Shown here: one piece after another, positions 1 to 9,954 of the stretch
Layout: each line of letters opens with the position of its first letter
How positions within the stretch are numbered: position 1 is the stretch's first letter
Assembly (NCBI GenBank): GCA_039720395.1
Contig: CM077833.1
Location: 27,674,271-27,738,270 of the forward strand
Direction of reading: 5' to 3'
Origin: Liquidambar formosana
Lineage: Eukaryota > Streptophyta > Magnoliopsida > Saxifragales > Altingiaceae
DNA length: 64,000 nt
Position numbers and translations under genes: made by a program
Notes under the pieces: generated by a model
What the model was told of the DNA's origin: nothing
What the model saw: only the letters and a program-made list of their open reading frames with translations
The model's database searches: none

Positions 1-1216
1 TCCGAATTGGTGAGAAAAATTCTTAGGAGCTTGCCTAAGCAATGGGATGTCCTCACCACAACTCTACTTCAATCAAAGGAGCTATCATCAATGACCTTGA
101 GTGATCTTGATGGCAACTTAGTCACACAAGAACTCGCATTCAAAGCTCGTGAAATTGATGAAGGAAAGACTTCCAAGAGTATGGCTCTCAAAGCCTCACA
201 AGATGAAGAAGAAACACCAAGTGAAGAATGTGAAAATGAGGAAGATGAAGACATTGCTTTCATTTCTCACAAGCTCAAAAGGTTCTTTTCTAGAAGAAAT
301 CAAGGAAGGAGATTCAACAAGGGAGACTCCTCCAAAAGAATTCCAAATAGAGGAGAGACTTCAAATAGAGAACCTCAAGTGTGTTTTGAATGTAAGAAGC
401 CCGGGCATATCAAGATAAATTGCCCCCAACTCAACAACAACTACAACAAGACGAGCCACAACAACAACAACTTCAAGGACAATAGAAAATTCAAGAAGAA
501 GGCTTTCACCGTCACTTGGGACGATGAAGCAAATAGTGATGAAGAAGATGAGGAGGCTTCATGCGATCAAGAAGTTGCAAACTTTTGTCTCATGGCAAAC
601 GAAGATGAGGTAATCGAACCTAACTCTATTGATTATCCTATAGAAGAACCTCCTACTTATGAAGAACTACAAGATGCTCTTGAAGATACTTTTCTTGAAT
701 TAAAAAGATTTTCTCACAAAAATAATGACTTGAAAAAGAATATCTCATCTCTTCAAGAAGAATTAATTACTTTGAAAAAATGAGAACTTAGAGTTAAAAA
801 GAAAGATAGACTCACCCCCTACCATCTCTCAATCTAATCTTGAAAGTGAAAACACTTCATTGAAAGAAAAGATTGAAGACTTGACTAATACCTTGGCCAA
901 GTTTACCAATGGAAGGGATAACTTGGATAAGATATTAACTAGTCAAAGATGGTGCTTTAACAAGGCCGGAATTGGTTATCAAGAAAATGTTAAACAAAAA
1001 TCCTACATTAACTTCTTCCCTAAACCCAAGGTTCCTAGCACACCTAAAATCTCATGTACTTATTGTAATAAGGAAGGACACAATGCTTATACTTGTAACA
1101 TAAGAAGAAGACCAAAAAGATTCACCAAGAAGGTGTGGGTGATTAAGGGAACCTCACCTCCTATGGCTAACCCCTATGGACCCAAGAAAGTATGGGTACC
1201 AAAGAAAGCTACTTGA
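1..1216 (+). pseudogene. gag: Retrotransposon Gag region (3' part), frame-broken
   Basis: The reading frame is open from base 1, so the gene continues beyond the left edge. It begins within the conserved copia Gag (UBN2-type) segment with the residues LRSLPKQWD. A CX2CX4HX4C knuckle (CFECKKPGH...) lies near bases 380-425, followed by acidic and coiled-coil-like stretches. A TGA at 781-783, right after a run of six A, ends this frame. Gag-like sequence continues at once in the next frame to a TGA at 1214-1216 and carries a second CCHC knuckle (CTYCNKEGH...) near 1055-1096. One small indel near 775-781 therefore splits Gag. The Gag-pol boundary holds a further stop and a frame change. Gag would package the element RNA into cytoplasmic particles, but this copy probably cannot make an intact one. 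Confidence 0.8.
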
Positions 1217-1232
1217 ACTTGTGTAGGTATGC

Positions 1233-4200
1233 TTGAAGTCCTCAAGCAATGAGAAATGGTTTCTTGATAGCGGTTGCTCAAGGCATATGACGGGTGATAG
1301 ATCAAAGTTCGTCTCTTTGAAGCCCAAGGATGGCGGCTTCGTGACATTTGGAGACAATGCCAAGGGTAAGATAATTGGCATTGGAAAGGTTGGTAAGAAT
1401 TCCTCACTTTGTGTTGAAAATGTTTTGTTAGTTGATGGCTTAAAGCATAATCTCCTTAGCATTAGTCAACTATGTGATAAAGGCTATAGAGTTACTTTTA
1501 AATCAAATAAATGCATAATTGAGGATGATGGTAAGACCCTATTCGTTGCATATAGGATTGGTAACATCTATGCTATAGAGTTTGAAGAAATCGCATTACA
1601 AAATGTACATTGCTTCTCCGCTTTAAATGAAAATCATTGGTTATGGCATAGAAGGCTTGGACATGCTAGCATGGATTTGATTTCAAAACTTTCTAGGCAT
1701 GAACTAGTTAGAGGATTACCAAAAGCAAAGTTTTCAAAAGATGGTGTTTGTAGTGCATGCCAATTTGGAAAACAAACCAAGTCTTCTTTTAAAACAAAAT
1801 CTCATATTTCAACTACTAGACCTTTGCAACTCATTCATATGGACTTATTTGGACCCATTGCTATTGCAAGTCTTGGAGGGAAGCATTATGCATTTGTGAT
1901 TATTGATGACTACTCTAGATATACATGGGTGTTCTTCCTTGCACATAAAGATGAGACTCATGCTACATTTATTGCATATTGTAGAAGAGTCCAAAATGAG
2001 AAAGGCTATACCATTACACATGTTAGGAGTGATAGGGGGAGCGAATTTGTCAATAAAGATATTGAACAATATTGTAACGAAAATGGTTTTGATCATAATT
2101 TCTCCGCTCCTAGAACTCCTCAACAAAATGGTGTGGTTGAAAGAAAGAATAGAACTCTTGAAGAAATGTCTAGAACCATGCTTAATGAACATTCCTTGCC
2201 TCAATACTTTTGGGCCGAAGCCGTTAACACCGCATGCTATGTTATGAATCGAGTACTATTAAGATCTAAACTTGGTAAAACTCCCTATGAATTATGGAAT
2301 GATAAGAAGCCTAATATATGTTACTTTAGAGTTTTTGGTTGTAAATGCTTTATATTAAATGATAGAGATAAACTTTCTAAATTTGACTCTAAATCCGATG
2401 AAGGTGTGTTTCTTGGTTATTCTATGAAGAGCAAAGCATATAGGGTGTTTAATAAGAGAACTTTAACCGTTCAAGAATCAATGCATGTTGTATTTGATGA
2501 AACTAACCCACTTGCTCCCAAGAGAAATATGGATGATGATGATGATATAGGTACAAGCTTGCAAGAACAAGTTGAGAACTTGAATCTTAATGACAAGCAA
2601 GACCCACAAGGCAAAGACAAAGAGAAGGAAGAAGATGAAGTCATTGAAATCAAGAAACCGGAAGAAGAAGTAGAAATTGAAGACACTCCACTTCATCCGG
2701 ATGTCACCAAGACTTGGAAATTTGTGAGGAATCATCCTAAGGATCAAATCCTAGGTGAACCCTCACGTGGGGTAAGAACTCGTTCTTCCATGAGAAACAT
2801 ATGTGATCATCTTGCATTTTTATCTCAAATTGAACCTAAGAACATAAATGAAGCTGAAAGTGATGAATCTTGGATACTAGCTATGCAAGAAGAGCTTAAC
2901 CAATTTGAAAGGAACAAGGTTTGGACCTTAGTTCCTAGACCACATGACCATGGTGTAATAGGCACCAAGTGGGTATATAGAAACAAGAAGGATGAATCGG
3001 GCACCATTGTAAGAAACAAGGCACGTCTAGTTGCCCAAGGTTTCAATCAACAAGAAGGCATTGATTATGATGAAACATATGCACCGGTTGCTAGACTTGA
3101 AGCCATTAGGATGTTACTTGCATTTGCATGTCATAAAGATTTCAAATTATTTCAAATGGATGTCAAGAGTGCTTTTTTAAATGGTTTTATTGAAGAGGAA
3201 GTTTATGTTGAACAACCTCCCGGTTTTGAAAGTCATGAATTTCCAAACCACGTATTTAAATTATCAAAAGCTTTGTATGGGTTGAAACAAGCTCCTAGAG
3301 CTTGGTATGAGAGACTTAGTGGTTTCCTAATCAAAAACGGTTTCAAAAGAGGAAAACTTGACACCACACTTTTTATCAAAACCATTGATAAGGACATGCT
3401 TATTATTCAAATATATGTTGATGACATTATTTTTGGTTCTACTAATGTAAGTTTATGTGAGGATTTTGCTAAAGTCATGCAAGAAGAATTTGAAATGAGC
3501 ATGATGGGCGAACTCAATTTCTTCCTTGGATTACAAATCAAGCAAACAAAGGAAGGAACCTTCTTAAATCAATCCAAATATGTCAAAGATTTAATCAAGA
3601 AGTATGGATTGGAAGATGGAAGGAATTTCGCCACACCAATGAGCACCTCCATCAAACTCGAGAAAGATGAGAAAGGTAAATGCGTGGATCAAAAGAAATA
3701 CCGAGGTATGATTGGTAGTTTACTTTATCTCACCGCTAGTAGACCGGATATTATGTATAGTGTATGTTTGTGTGCTAGATATCAATCATATGCTAAAGAA
3801 TCTCACATGTTTGCCGTTAAACGCATATTTAAATATCTTAGTGGCACTATTAATCTTGGCATATGGTATCCTAAATTCACATCATTTGACATGCTTAGTT
3901 ACTCCGATGCGGACTTTGCCGGATGCAAAGATGGTCGCAAAAGCACAAGTGGGACTTGTCATTTTCTTGGACATTCCCTAGTTTCTTGGTTTAGCAAGAA
4001 ACAAACTTCGGTTGCTCTTTCCACAGCCGAGGCCGAGTATTTGGCGGCCGGAAGTTGTTGTGCACAAGTATTGTACATGAAACAACAACTTGAGGACTTT
4101 GGACTTCATTATGATCATATTCCCATAAAATGTGATAATACAAGTGCAATTAATCTTACTAAGAATCCTATTCAGCACTCACGAACCAAACATATTGAAA

Positions 4201-4364
4201 TAAGACATCACTTTATAAGAGATCATGTTCAAAAAGGGGATGTTGAAATTGAATTTGTCGGTACCGAACATCAATTGGCGGATATTTTTACAAAACCACT
4301 TCAAGAGGATAGGTTTAATTTCATTAAACGTGAACTTGGGATGTGTTTAAGTGATGAAACTTGA
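1233..4364 (+). CDS. pol: Ty1/copia Pol polyprotein: protease, integrase, reverse transcriptase, RNase H
   Basis: The frame is open for 1,043 residues. The first codon shown here is TTG, and a TAG lies just upstream in frame at 1224-1226, so an intact relative would enter this frame from gag. Domains in order: aspartic protease with DSG (residues 12-14); GAG-pre-integrase zinc-binding region (about 138-180, HRRLGH and CSACQFGK); integrase core with the D-D-E triad near residues 203, 266 and 302; C-terminal integrase region; reverse transcriptase with MDVKSAFLNG (about 641) and the catalytic YVDD (about 727); RNase H with DADFAGC (about 891) and AEAEYLA (about 930), ending with the typical HIEIRHHFIRD and LADIFTKPL motifs. 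Length and motif content match a complete copia Pol. No internal stop is present, which suggests a fairly young insertion. Confidence 0.92.
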   Translation: MKSSSNEKWFLDSGCSRHMTGDRSKFVSLKPKDGGFVTFGDNAKGKIIGIGKVGKNSSLCVENVLLVDGLKHNLLSISQLCDKGYRVTFKSNKCIIEDDGKTLFVAYRIGNIYAIEFEEIALQNVHCFSALNENHWLWHRRLGHASMDLISKLSRHELVRGLPKAKFSKDGVCSACQFGKQTKSSFKTKSHISTTRPLQLIHMDLFGPIAIASLGGKHYAFVIIDDYSRYTWVFFLAHKDETHATFIAYCRRVQNEKGYTITHVRSDRGSEFVNKDIEQYCNENGFDHNFSAPRTPQQNGVVERKNRTLEEMSRTMLNEHSLPQYFWAEAVNTACYVMNRVLLRSKLGKTPYELWNDKKPNICYFRVFGCKCFILNDRDKLSKFDSKSDEGVFLGYSMKSKAYRVFNKRTLTVQESMHVVFDETNPLAPKRNMDDDDDIGTSLQEQVENLNLNDKQDPQGKDKEKEEDEVIEIKKPEEEVEIEDTPLHPDVTKTWKFVRNHPKDQILGEPSRGVRTRSSMRNICDHLAFLSQIEPKNINEAESDESWILAMQEELNQFERNKVWTLVPRPHDHGVIGTKWVYRNKKDESGTIVRNKARLVAQGFNQQEGIDYDETYAPVARLEAIRMLLAFACHKDFKLFQMDVKSAFLNGFIEEEVYVEQPPGFESHEFPNHVFKLSKALYGLKQAPRAWYERLSGFLIKNGFKRGKLDTTLFIKTIDKDMLIIQIYVDDIIFGSTNVSLCEDFAKVMQEEFEMSMMGELNFFLGLQIKQTKEGTFLNQSKYVKDLIKKYGLEDGRNFATPMSTSIKLEKDEKGKCVDQKKYRGMIGSLLYLTASRPDIMYSVCLCARYQSYAKESHMFAVKRIFKYLSGTINLGIWYPKFTSFDMLSYSDADFAGCKDGRKSTSGTCHFLGHSLVSWFSKKQTSVALSTAEAEYLAAGSCCAQVLYMKQQLEDFGLHYDHIPIKCDNTSAINLTKNPIQHSRTKHIEIRHHFIRDHVQKGDVEIEFVGTEHQLADIFTKPLQEDRFNFIKRELGMCLSDET

Positions 4365-4420
4365 TAACATGTTCATTATAATGATTTTCTGCACCCTAAA
4401 TTTTTTTTTGTCTGATATTT

Positions 4421-4766
4421 TCAGACGGCTGAAGGAACTTTCAGCCGGCTGAAAATTCTTTCAGACGGCTGACTCATTCAGTCAGACGGCTGAACATCCT
4501 GGATCTGAAACATTTTTCTTGGTGCTCTTTGACTTTTTCAGACGGCTTGCTTCAGCCGGCTGAAAAAAGGTAGAAGACGACTGAAAGAAACCTTTCAGAC
4601 GGCTGACTGGCTTCGTCAGACGGCTGAAAGAGGGTCCCTTGGATTTCCAAAATTTAGGGTTATCTGGTTTTCTCGGACGGCTGTTTCAGCCGGCTTAAAT
4701 ATATCCAAGCCGACCGAAATTGGTATTTCAGACGGCTGATCAAATTTTCAGCCGGCTGAAATTGTC
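4421..4766. repeat. Cluster of CAG(A/C)CGGCTG palindromic motifs between pol and ORF3
   Basis: About a dozen copies of TCAGACGGCTGA or TCAGCCGGCTGA lie in 350 bases, spaced irregularly at roughly 15-50 bases. The form TTTCAGCCGGCTGAAA is a perfect 16-base palindrome, and the CAGAC form is the same with one mismatch. The motif recurs in the LTR at 7125-7525. Nothing in pol or ORF3 carries it. Confidence 0.9.
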
Positions 4767-4770
4767 GGGG

Positions 4771-4880
4771 TATATATATTTTTTTAAACCCTAAACAGTG
4801 GTTTTTCAAATTCCTTCGCGGCTTTTACTGTTCCTCTCTCTCTCTCCTCCTCTCTCCAAACCCTAATCCAAAACCCTAAA
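4771..4880 (+). promoter_or_regulatory. Possible internal promoter and leader of ORF3
   Basis: A TATA-like run (TATATATATT, 4771-4780) is followed by a telo-box AAACCCTAA (4786-4794), a CT-rich patch (about 4831-4857) and two more AAACCCTAA boxes (4858-4866 and 4871-4879). The last of these directly abuts the ATG at 4881. TATA, pyrimidine patch and telo-boxes are typical of plant RNA polymerase II core promoters. That this one is active is inference. Confidence 0.45.
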
Positions 4881-6395
4881 ATGGTGAACCTTAAGAAGGC
4901 TAACCCCTCTCATATCGAAGCCGGAGAATCATCCCAACCACCCAAGAAGAAGCTCCGAAAGAGCTCCGCCGCCGGCACGCAACGCCATCGTTCCCAGCAC
5001 TCGTCGAAGCCACCTAGAGTCGCAGAACCTCCAGTTCCTCGACGCTCTCGCCATCAACAGCCACCTCCAACACAACAGTTGCCTCCTCCTCCTCCTCCGC
5101 CGGTACATCCACCACCACAGCCACGGCCTCGCCCCGGAGACCCAGACTACGACTCCGGCCATGAACCCTCAGATGGGGAACCCTCCATTCCGCCTATTGA
5201 GCCACCCCAGTACCTCACTCCGGAGCACGGCATCCTATTTGCCCAGAAGTTCTACAGTAAAAAGGTCATTTATCCCAAAATTGTCGACCCCGGATTTCTG
5301 AATCAACACCACTTTCGCGTTTGTGCTCTATTGGAAGCAGTGGGATTGCTCGAATTCTGCACGCTCTCTCGCCCTTGCTACAGTACCACTGTTCGAGTCT
5401 TCTACACTCACTTTGCTATGCCTACTATCGGCCGCGCCACATCCTATCTCAAGGGCACGCATATGGTTCTCACTGACAAGCTCCTGAATGACCTCTACCA
5501 CTCCCCTTCTGATGGTGCTATCATAGCCGAGACTCACACGTGGCCTCGCATTGAAGGTTTCCATCATGTCGACGCACTCAAACTCATCCTTGGTCGTGAC
5601 GACATCACAGAACCTTTCAAACCCCAGCTGAAAGATTTTAGCCTTGAGTGCAATCTACTTCACAAGATTTTATTTTACAACATCTTGCCTCGAGGTGGTG
5701 GGAAGGATCACGTGACTTATACGGACATTGGCCTCTTATGGTGCATTCTTACTGGGCGGTCAATCAATCTCGGGCACCTCATGCTATATCATATGAAATT
5801 ATGCGTGGACAAGACCAAGCATGAGTCCAAAGGGTCGAAGGCCGCAAAGGACACCGAAGGACGGAGCATTCTACCATATGGAGCAGCTCTCTCCGTTCTC
5901 TTTGAGCATTTTGGGATTCCTCCTACCACCGGCGATGTTTTCCACCCGACCTTTCGCAACAAGATCAACGCCTCCTTTTTGGGTTGGATGAACTACACCC
6001 TTGTGGATGGAGTTTGGCTTAAGAAGGGTGCCATTCCTGCTGACGTCGACGCCGAGGATGATACCGAGCTGCAGGATCTCCATGCTGGACAGGACCTCCC
6101 CATTCCTCCTCCCCCACCCACCACTACAGTACCCTCATCCTCCACTATCCCTCCTCCTCCCCATACTCCACCTACTCCCATTCCTCCTACCCATTCTACT
6201 CCTCCGTCCTCTGTTCGTGACATGTTTCTCGCCCTATCCCAGCAGATGACGGATTTGACGCGCTACGTCTCCACCAAAATGGAGGCTATGCATGATCGGA
6301 TGGACGAGATGGCGTGTGAGATCAAGGACGTCAAGGACTGCCAAGCTCAGCTCACCCAGCAGCTTCGTGCCTCCCTTCCCGCCTTTCCCTTGTGA
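4881..6395 (+). CDS. Third ORF of the retrotransposon, putative plant transposon protein domain
   Basis: A 504-residue protein starts at an ATG directly behind a telo-box. The N-terminus (1-65) is basic and low-complexity (PPKKKLRK could act as a nuclear localisation signal). A proline-rich stretch follows (about 66-90), then a globular region (about 105-355) that resembles the 'putative plant transposon protein' family often found beside plant retroelement genes. A second Pro/Thr/Ser-rich stretch (about 400-440) precedes a C-terminal helical, coiled-coil-like segment (about 445-500). I see no signal peptide or membrane segment, so it does not look like an envelope protein although it sits where Sireviruses carry 'env-like' ORFs. 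The codons are clearly more GC-rich than those of pol, which suggests separate acquisition. Its function is unknown. Confidence 0.75.
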   Translation: MVNLKKANPSHIEAGESSQPPKKKLRKSSAAGTQRHRSQHSSKPPRVAEPPVPRRSRHQQPPPTQQLPPPPPPPVHPPPQPRPRPGDPDYDSGHEPSDGEPSIPPIEPPQYLTPEHGILFAQKFYSKKVIYPKIVDPGFLNQHHFRVCALLEAVGLLEFCTLSRPCYSTTVRVFYTHFAMPTIGRATSYLKGTHMVLTDKLLNDLYHSPSDGAIIAETHTWPRIEGFHHVDALKLILGRDDITEPFKPQLKDFSLECNLLHKILFYNILPRGGGKDHVTYTDIGLLWCILTGRSINLGHLMLYHMKLCVDKTKHESKGSKAAKDTEGRSILPYGAALSVLFEHFGIPPTTGDVFHPTFRNKINASFLGWMNYTLVDGVWLKKGAIPADVDAEDDTELQDLHAGQDLPIPPPPPTTTVPSSSTIPPPPHTPPTPIPPTHSTPPSSVRDMFLALSQQMTDLTRYVSTKMEAMHDRMDEMACEIKDVKDCQAQLTQQLRASLPAFPL

Positions 6396-6413
6396 TTTTT
6401 TTTTGATCGATGA

Positions 6414-6739
6414 CAAAGGGGGAGAATTATTTTGATAGATGTTTTTGTTTATAGATATATGGATGTATGAAAATCTTGATAGATGGAAATTCTGTGTACT
6501 TTTTGGAAATCCTTGATGTATTACAACATGATTATGAAATGAATTTTTGAATGAATTTTTGAATCTTGATTATAAATTTCTTTTACATGTGCGCTTACAC
6601 TTGGATAAAATACATCTTAAATATTTCTAATGTTATATCTATATGATGCATAATGATAGGGGGAGAATTTTTGTTCTTAAAGTTGTGCATTTTACCCCAT
6701 TAAAACATCTATGGATTGTCATCATCAAAAAGGGGGAGA
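6414..6739 (+). promoter_or_regulatory. Three polypurine-tract motifs before the 3' LTR
   Basis: AAAGGGGGAGAA lies at about 6415-6426, AGGGGGAGAA at about 6658-6667 and AAAAAGGGGGAGA at about 6727-6739. The last one touches the LTR start and is the expected primer for plus-strand DNA synthesis. The two upstream copies are extra. Multiple PPT-like motifs are known from Sireviruses. The rest of 6396-6740 is AT-rich untranslated sequence. Confidence 0.75.
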
Positions 6740-7124
6740 TTGTTGGCCTAAATGGCTTAATCCCCGAGGTTTTGATGATAACAATACATAAGAAGATGTT
6801 TAAAGGACTAATGAGCATTTAAGTGATGAATCTAGACAGGTATCAAAGCCGCTAAATGGTTCAAAGCAGCAAGGATCAAAATGCACAAAGCAAAGCAAAG
6901 CAAAGATGTTAAGAAAGCAATGGATCCATCAATTGTTCAAAAGCAATCAAGTTTTATCAAGTCAATTTGTGACAACGCTAGGAAAATCTTGTAAGATTGC
7001 TTTCAATCCTTGCTCACCAGTTGGAAGGGCTTAAAAAAATTACAAATTCAATGACCTTAAAGACTTAAAAATGACGAACTGTTCAAAAGGAAAGAAAGTT
7101 GTATTTTGTCTGAAATCAGGGATT

Positions 7125-7525
7125 TTCAGACGGCTGAAACAATGTTTCAGCCGGCTGAAAATGAGGTTTCAGCAGGCTGAACCTCTTTCAGCAGGCTGAA
7201 AAAGTGAACTCCTAAAGAACACCCTCTCTGTATTTTTCAGACGGCTCTTTGAGCCGGCTGAAATTCAGTTTGAGCCGGCTGAAAGTTTGATCAGACGGCT
7301 GAAGGAGCAGGCTTGCTCACATGCCAAATGTTAACCTCTCTGAAATTTTCAGCAGCCTTAATCAGACGGCTGAAATGACACTTCAGACGGCTGAAAGTCA
7401 GGTTTAAGACGGCTGAGAAATATGAACTTGTGTTCCTCTTTTACACCCTCTCTGGAATATTCAGTAGCCTCACTCAGACGGCTGAAAAGGATGTTTCAGA
7501 CGGCTGAAAGATTTTTCAGCCGGCT
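7125..7525. repeat. Palindromic CAG(A/C)CGGCTG cluster in the LTR U3 region
   Basis: About fifteen copies of the same motif as at 4421-4766 lie within 400 bases upstream of the LTR TATA box. Variants include CAGCAGGCTGA and GAGCCGGCTGA. Their position in U3 upstream of the promoter would suit regulatory sites. RNA hairpins are an alternative. Confidence 0.88.
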
Positions 7526-7645
7526 GAAAACCTCGGGAAAATTATAACGGCTAGTTTTTTAACGGATATTTGAAACATTTATTGCCCACCAAACTTCTTT
7601 TCCCGGCATTTATTGTTCCAGAACGGCTAGTATGGACCCCTTGAG

Positions 7646-7653
7646 TATAAATA
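7646..7653 (+). promoter_or_regulatory. TATA box of the LTR promoter
   Basis: TATAAATA lies about 120 bases after the last palindromic motif and is followed by CA-rich sequence. It is the best candidate for the element's transcription start region. Confidence 0.6.
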
Positions 7654-8166
7654 CAAGGCTTGAGCTCATTTATGAGCATTCATTGAGCAAAAACAAGAAA
7701 ATCAATTACAAGCCCTAATTCCTCTTGTGAGCATTCATTGAAATCAATCAATAGCTGAAGTGTGCTTTCATTTTGCTGTGTATTTACTCTTTGAGAGAGT
7801 CTTCTTTGTACACAAAATCATCTCCAAATACTTTGTATCAAAAGGGTTGTGAATACCCTCACTTGTAAGCACTTGAGAAGAGTGCATTTGGCTAAGTGTT
7901 GGTGAAGAACACTCAAGTTGTAAAGGTTTGCTGCTCCACCTTGAAGGAGAGTGATAGTGGATTGGTAAATCCTTAAGCGCGCTCTTGAGGCGAGGACGTA
8001 GGCGGGAGGCCGAACCTCGTTATATCGTTTGCATTCTTCTTCCCTTAATCTCTTTATTATTGCATTGTCTTACATTTAATTTTGCTTGCAATAATCTGAG
8101 TTTAGTTTGCTATAATTTTTTTTAATTGGCCTATAACCCTATTCACCCCCCCTCTAGGGTTATTCA

Positions 8167-9798
8167 CTTGGGACTACAATATATATATATATATATATAT
8201 CTATTATTATTATTATTATTATTATTTTCTTTGGAGGGGTTACATTGGAGGGGATTTAAACCTTAGGCAATCTTTATAGCTTTTTTCTTTGGCTAATTGA
8301 AATCTTCAAACATGGTTTTAAATTGACCTTTATTTCTTTATTTCTTTTTTCTTTTTTCTTTTTTTTTTTCCGTTGAAATCTTCAGGAAAGAAATATTTTA
8401 GTAAAGTGAAGAGAAATTACACCTTAAGAATAAGGAGTACCTGATGCACTTTATACCAAAAAACGTTAATTACACGTTAAGCAACCTCAACTGAAGGAAA
8501 TTATTATTATTTTTAAAAAATAAAAATAAAAAGATTACGTATTGGTTCCATGCCATACCTCTATAATATATGATCCAACTACATGTTGCTTAATTTAGAC
8601 ACTTTTGAGGCGGAATTTGGTCAACTTGCCTTGCTCATCTTCAAGAACTTGGTAGCCAAAAATCCTACAATATATCTTCACTTGGCAATTAAGTCACACA
8701 CAATGTAGGCATGTTAGAGTTTTAAGCTGAGTGTCTGTTTTTATTTGGTTTAAGATTTTAATGTGTTTTTATTTTTTTATATTTTTTATATTTGTTTTAG
8801 GATTCTATTATTTAGTTAAAAATAAATATTAGACACGTGTGGATCATCTTTATATCAAACCCACATGTAGGCCACTTTATCTCATACCAATAGTAAGAAT
8901 ATATATATATATATAATTTTAAATAAAAGCATAATCTTTTAGAGTTAGTTATTGTGTTATTATTACGGTGTTAATTATTATTATTATTATTTTTTTTACA
9001 ACAATAGGGTGAAATAATTTATTAGAGCATAAATCAGTAACCTTTACTTTATAGTCTTTACTCTTTACCCATTTTATACTTAATTCATGCTCATAATTTG
9101 AACCATTTTTTTTTTTTAATGGTGTATGTGGCATGCATCTGCAACTTTTTTATTAAATTTCAGAAAAAAAAAATGTAATAACAATAATAATAATAACAAA
9201 GGATGCATACTTGATGATGTAGCGGTAAGATGAGGGTTAAGGTTAGGGAAGCACAAGATCTAAAAAACACAAAAAATAAAAATATATAAGGAAAATAACG
9301 CAACCATCGTAGGATAGATATTCTGGCCATGAGATTATCTTGAGATTAAGTGACAATGAATTTCAAAACTTAAACTCCTATTAGAAATTTTTTCTCATGT
9401 GCTCCAAACTTACACGGGCAAAACCATTTAATATGGACTTGATTATATACTTGTTTCCCCCACTATGTGATGTCCTCCTTACCACTTACCATTGAATGTG
9501 TTTGAGGGGCCGCAAGCCCGCGAGATGTGGTTTTCAATTTTTCAAGAATTTCTTATAACTATTTATCGTGGCTATGTTTTTTATTTCTTATATCAATATC
9601 ATGGTCTTGGCCGCAAAATAGGAAACCCTATGCGGGGTTTACAATGGAGATCGAAAAGCGCAAACCTTAAACCCTAGATTTTGAGAGAGAAAAGTGGGTG
9701 GGGACTATTAACAGAGATGATGGACATTGGTGTCGGTTTAGGGTTTGTTGAGAGAGTGAAAATATTAATGTTTTAAAGGTTTTCCAATACAACATTAG

Positions 9799-9845
<47 letters not shown>

Positions 9846-9933
9846 AGGTTTTATTATACAACAAAAAGGTATTATTGTCTTTAAGATTTCTAATGAGGGT
9901 AATTAAGTGAATCAAAAGTTTTTCTTTTTAAGA
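8167..9933. other. Intergenic AT-rich DNA, no gene seen
   Basis: This stretch contains AT and ATT microsatellites (about 8180-8225, 8900-8917, 8970-8990) and a long AT run (9802-9842). No ORF here looks coding. The part adjoining 9954 probably belongs to a Helitron whose other end I cannot find. Confidence 0.6.
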
Positions 9934-9954
9934 GACTTTGATAGGTAGTATAGA
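9934..9954 (-). mobile_element. Helitron 5' terminus (minus strand), second copy
   Basis: On the minus strand the sequence reads TCTATACTACCTATCAAAGT and is followed by T-rich sequence. Plant Helitrons begin with TC and often with TCTATACTA. A T follows on the plus strand, as expected for insertion into AT. The element must run leftwards, but no matching hairpin-CTAG end is evident before the LTR. Confidence 0.5.

Larger units (their letters stand above)
1..8166 (+). mobile_element. Sirevirus-like Ty1/copia LTR retrotransposon, 5' part outside the window
   Basis: Order seen: gag with two CCHC zinc knuckles, protease, integrase, reverse transcriptase, RNase H, a third ORF, purine tracts and a 3' LTR starting TGTTGG. 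Integrase before reverse transcriptase defines Ty1/copia. A long Gag, an extra ORF after pol and several PPT-like AGGGGGAGA motifs are features reported for the Sirevirus (SIRE1-type) lineage. The 5' LTR and primer binding site are not in the window, so insertion age cannot be read from LTR divergence. The right edge is taken near 8166, at a CA in the run that follows a C-rich stretch. It could be off by about 10 bases because no second LTR is available for comparison. Confidence 0.9.
6741..8166 (+). repeat. 3' LTR of the Sirevirus-like element
   Basis: It begins TGTTGG immediately after the polypurine tract, the usual copia LTR start. It contains a TATA box (7646-7653), the palindromic motif cluster, and a late C-rich stretch followed by a CTCTAGGG segment, typical of the right ends of such LTRs. 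The length is about 1.43 kb. The exact last base is uncertain because the 5' LTR is outside the window. Confidence 0.8.

Noticed and set aside
4881..6395. ORF3 as a retroviral-type envelope gene
   Set aside because: There is no signal peptide, membrane anchor or fusion segment. The globular part resembles the putative plant transposon protein family instead.
8949..9134. Short ORFs with poly-Ile/Tyr or poly-Phe translations (also 9667-9915, 11094-11333, 28338-28529, 39889-40095)
   Set aside because: They are translations of AT, ATT or T microsatellites.
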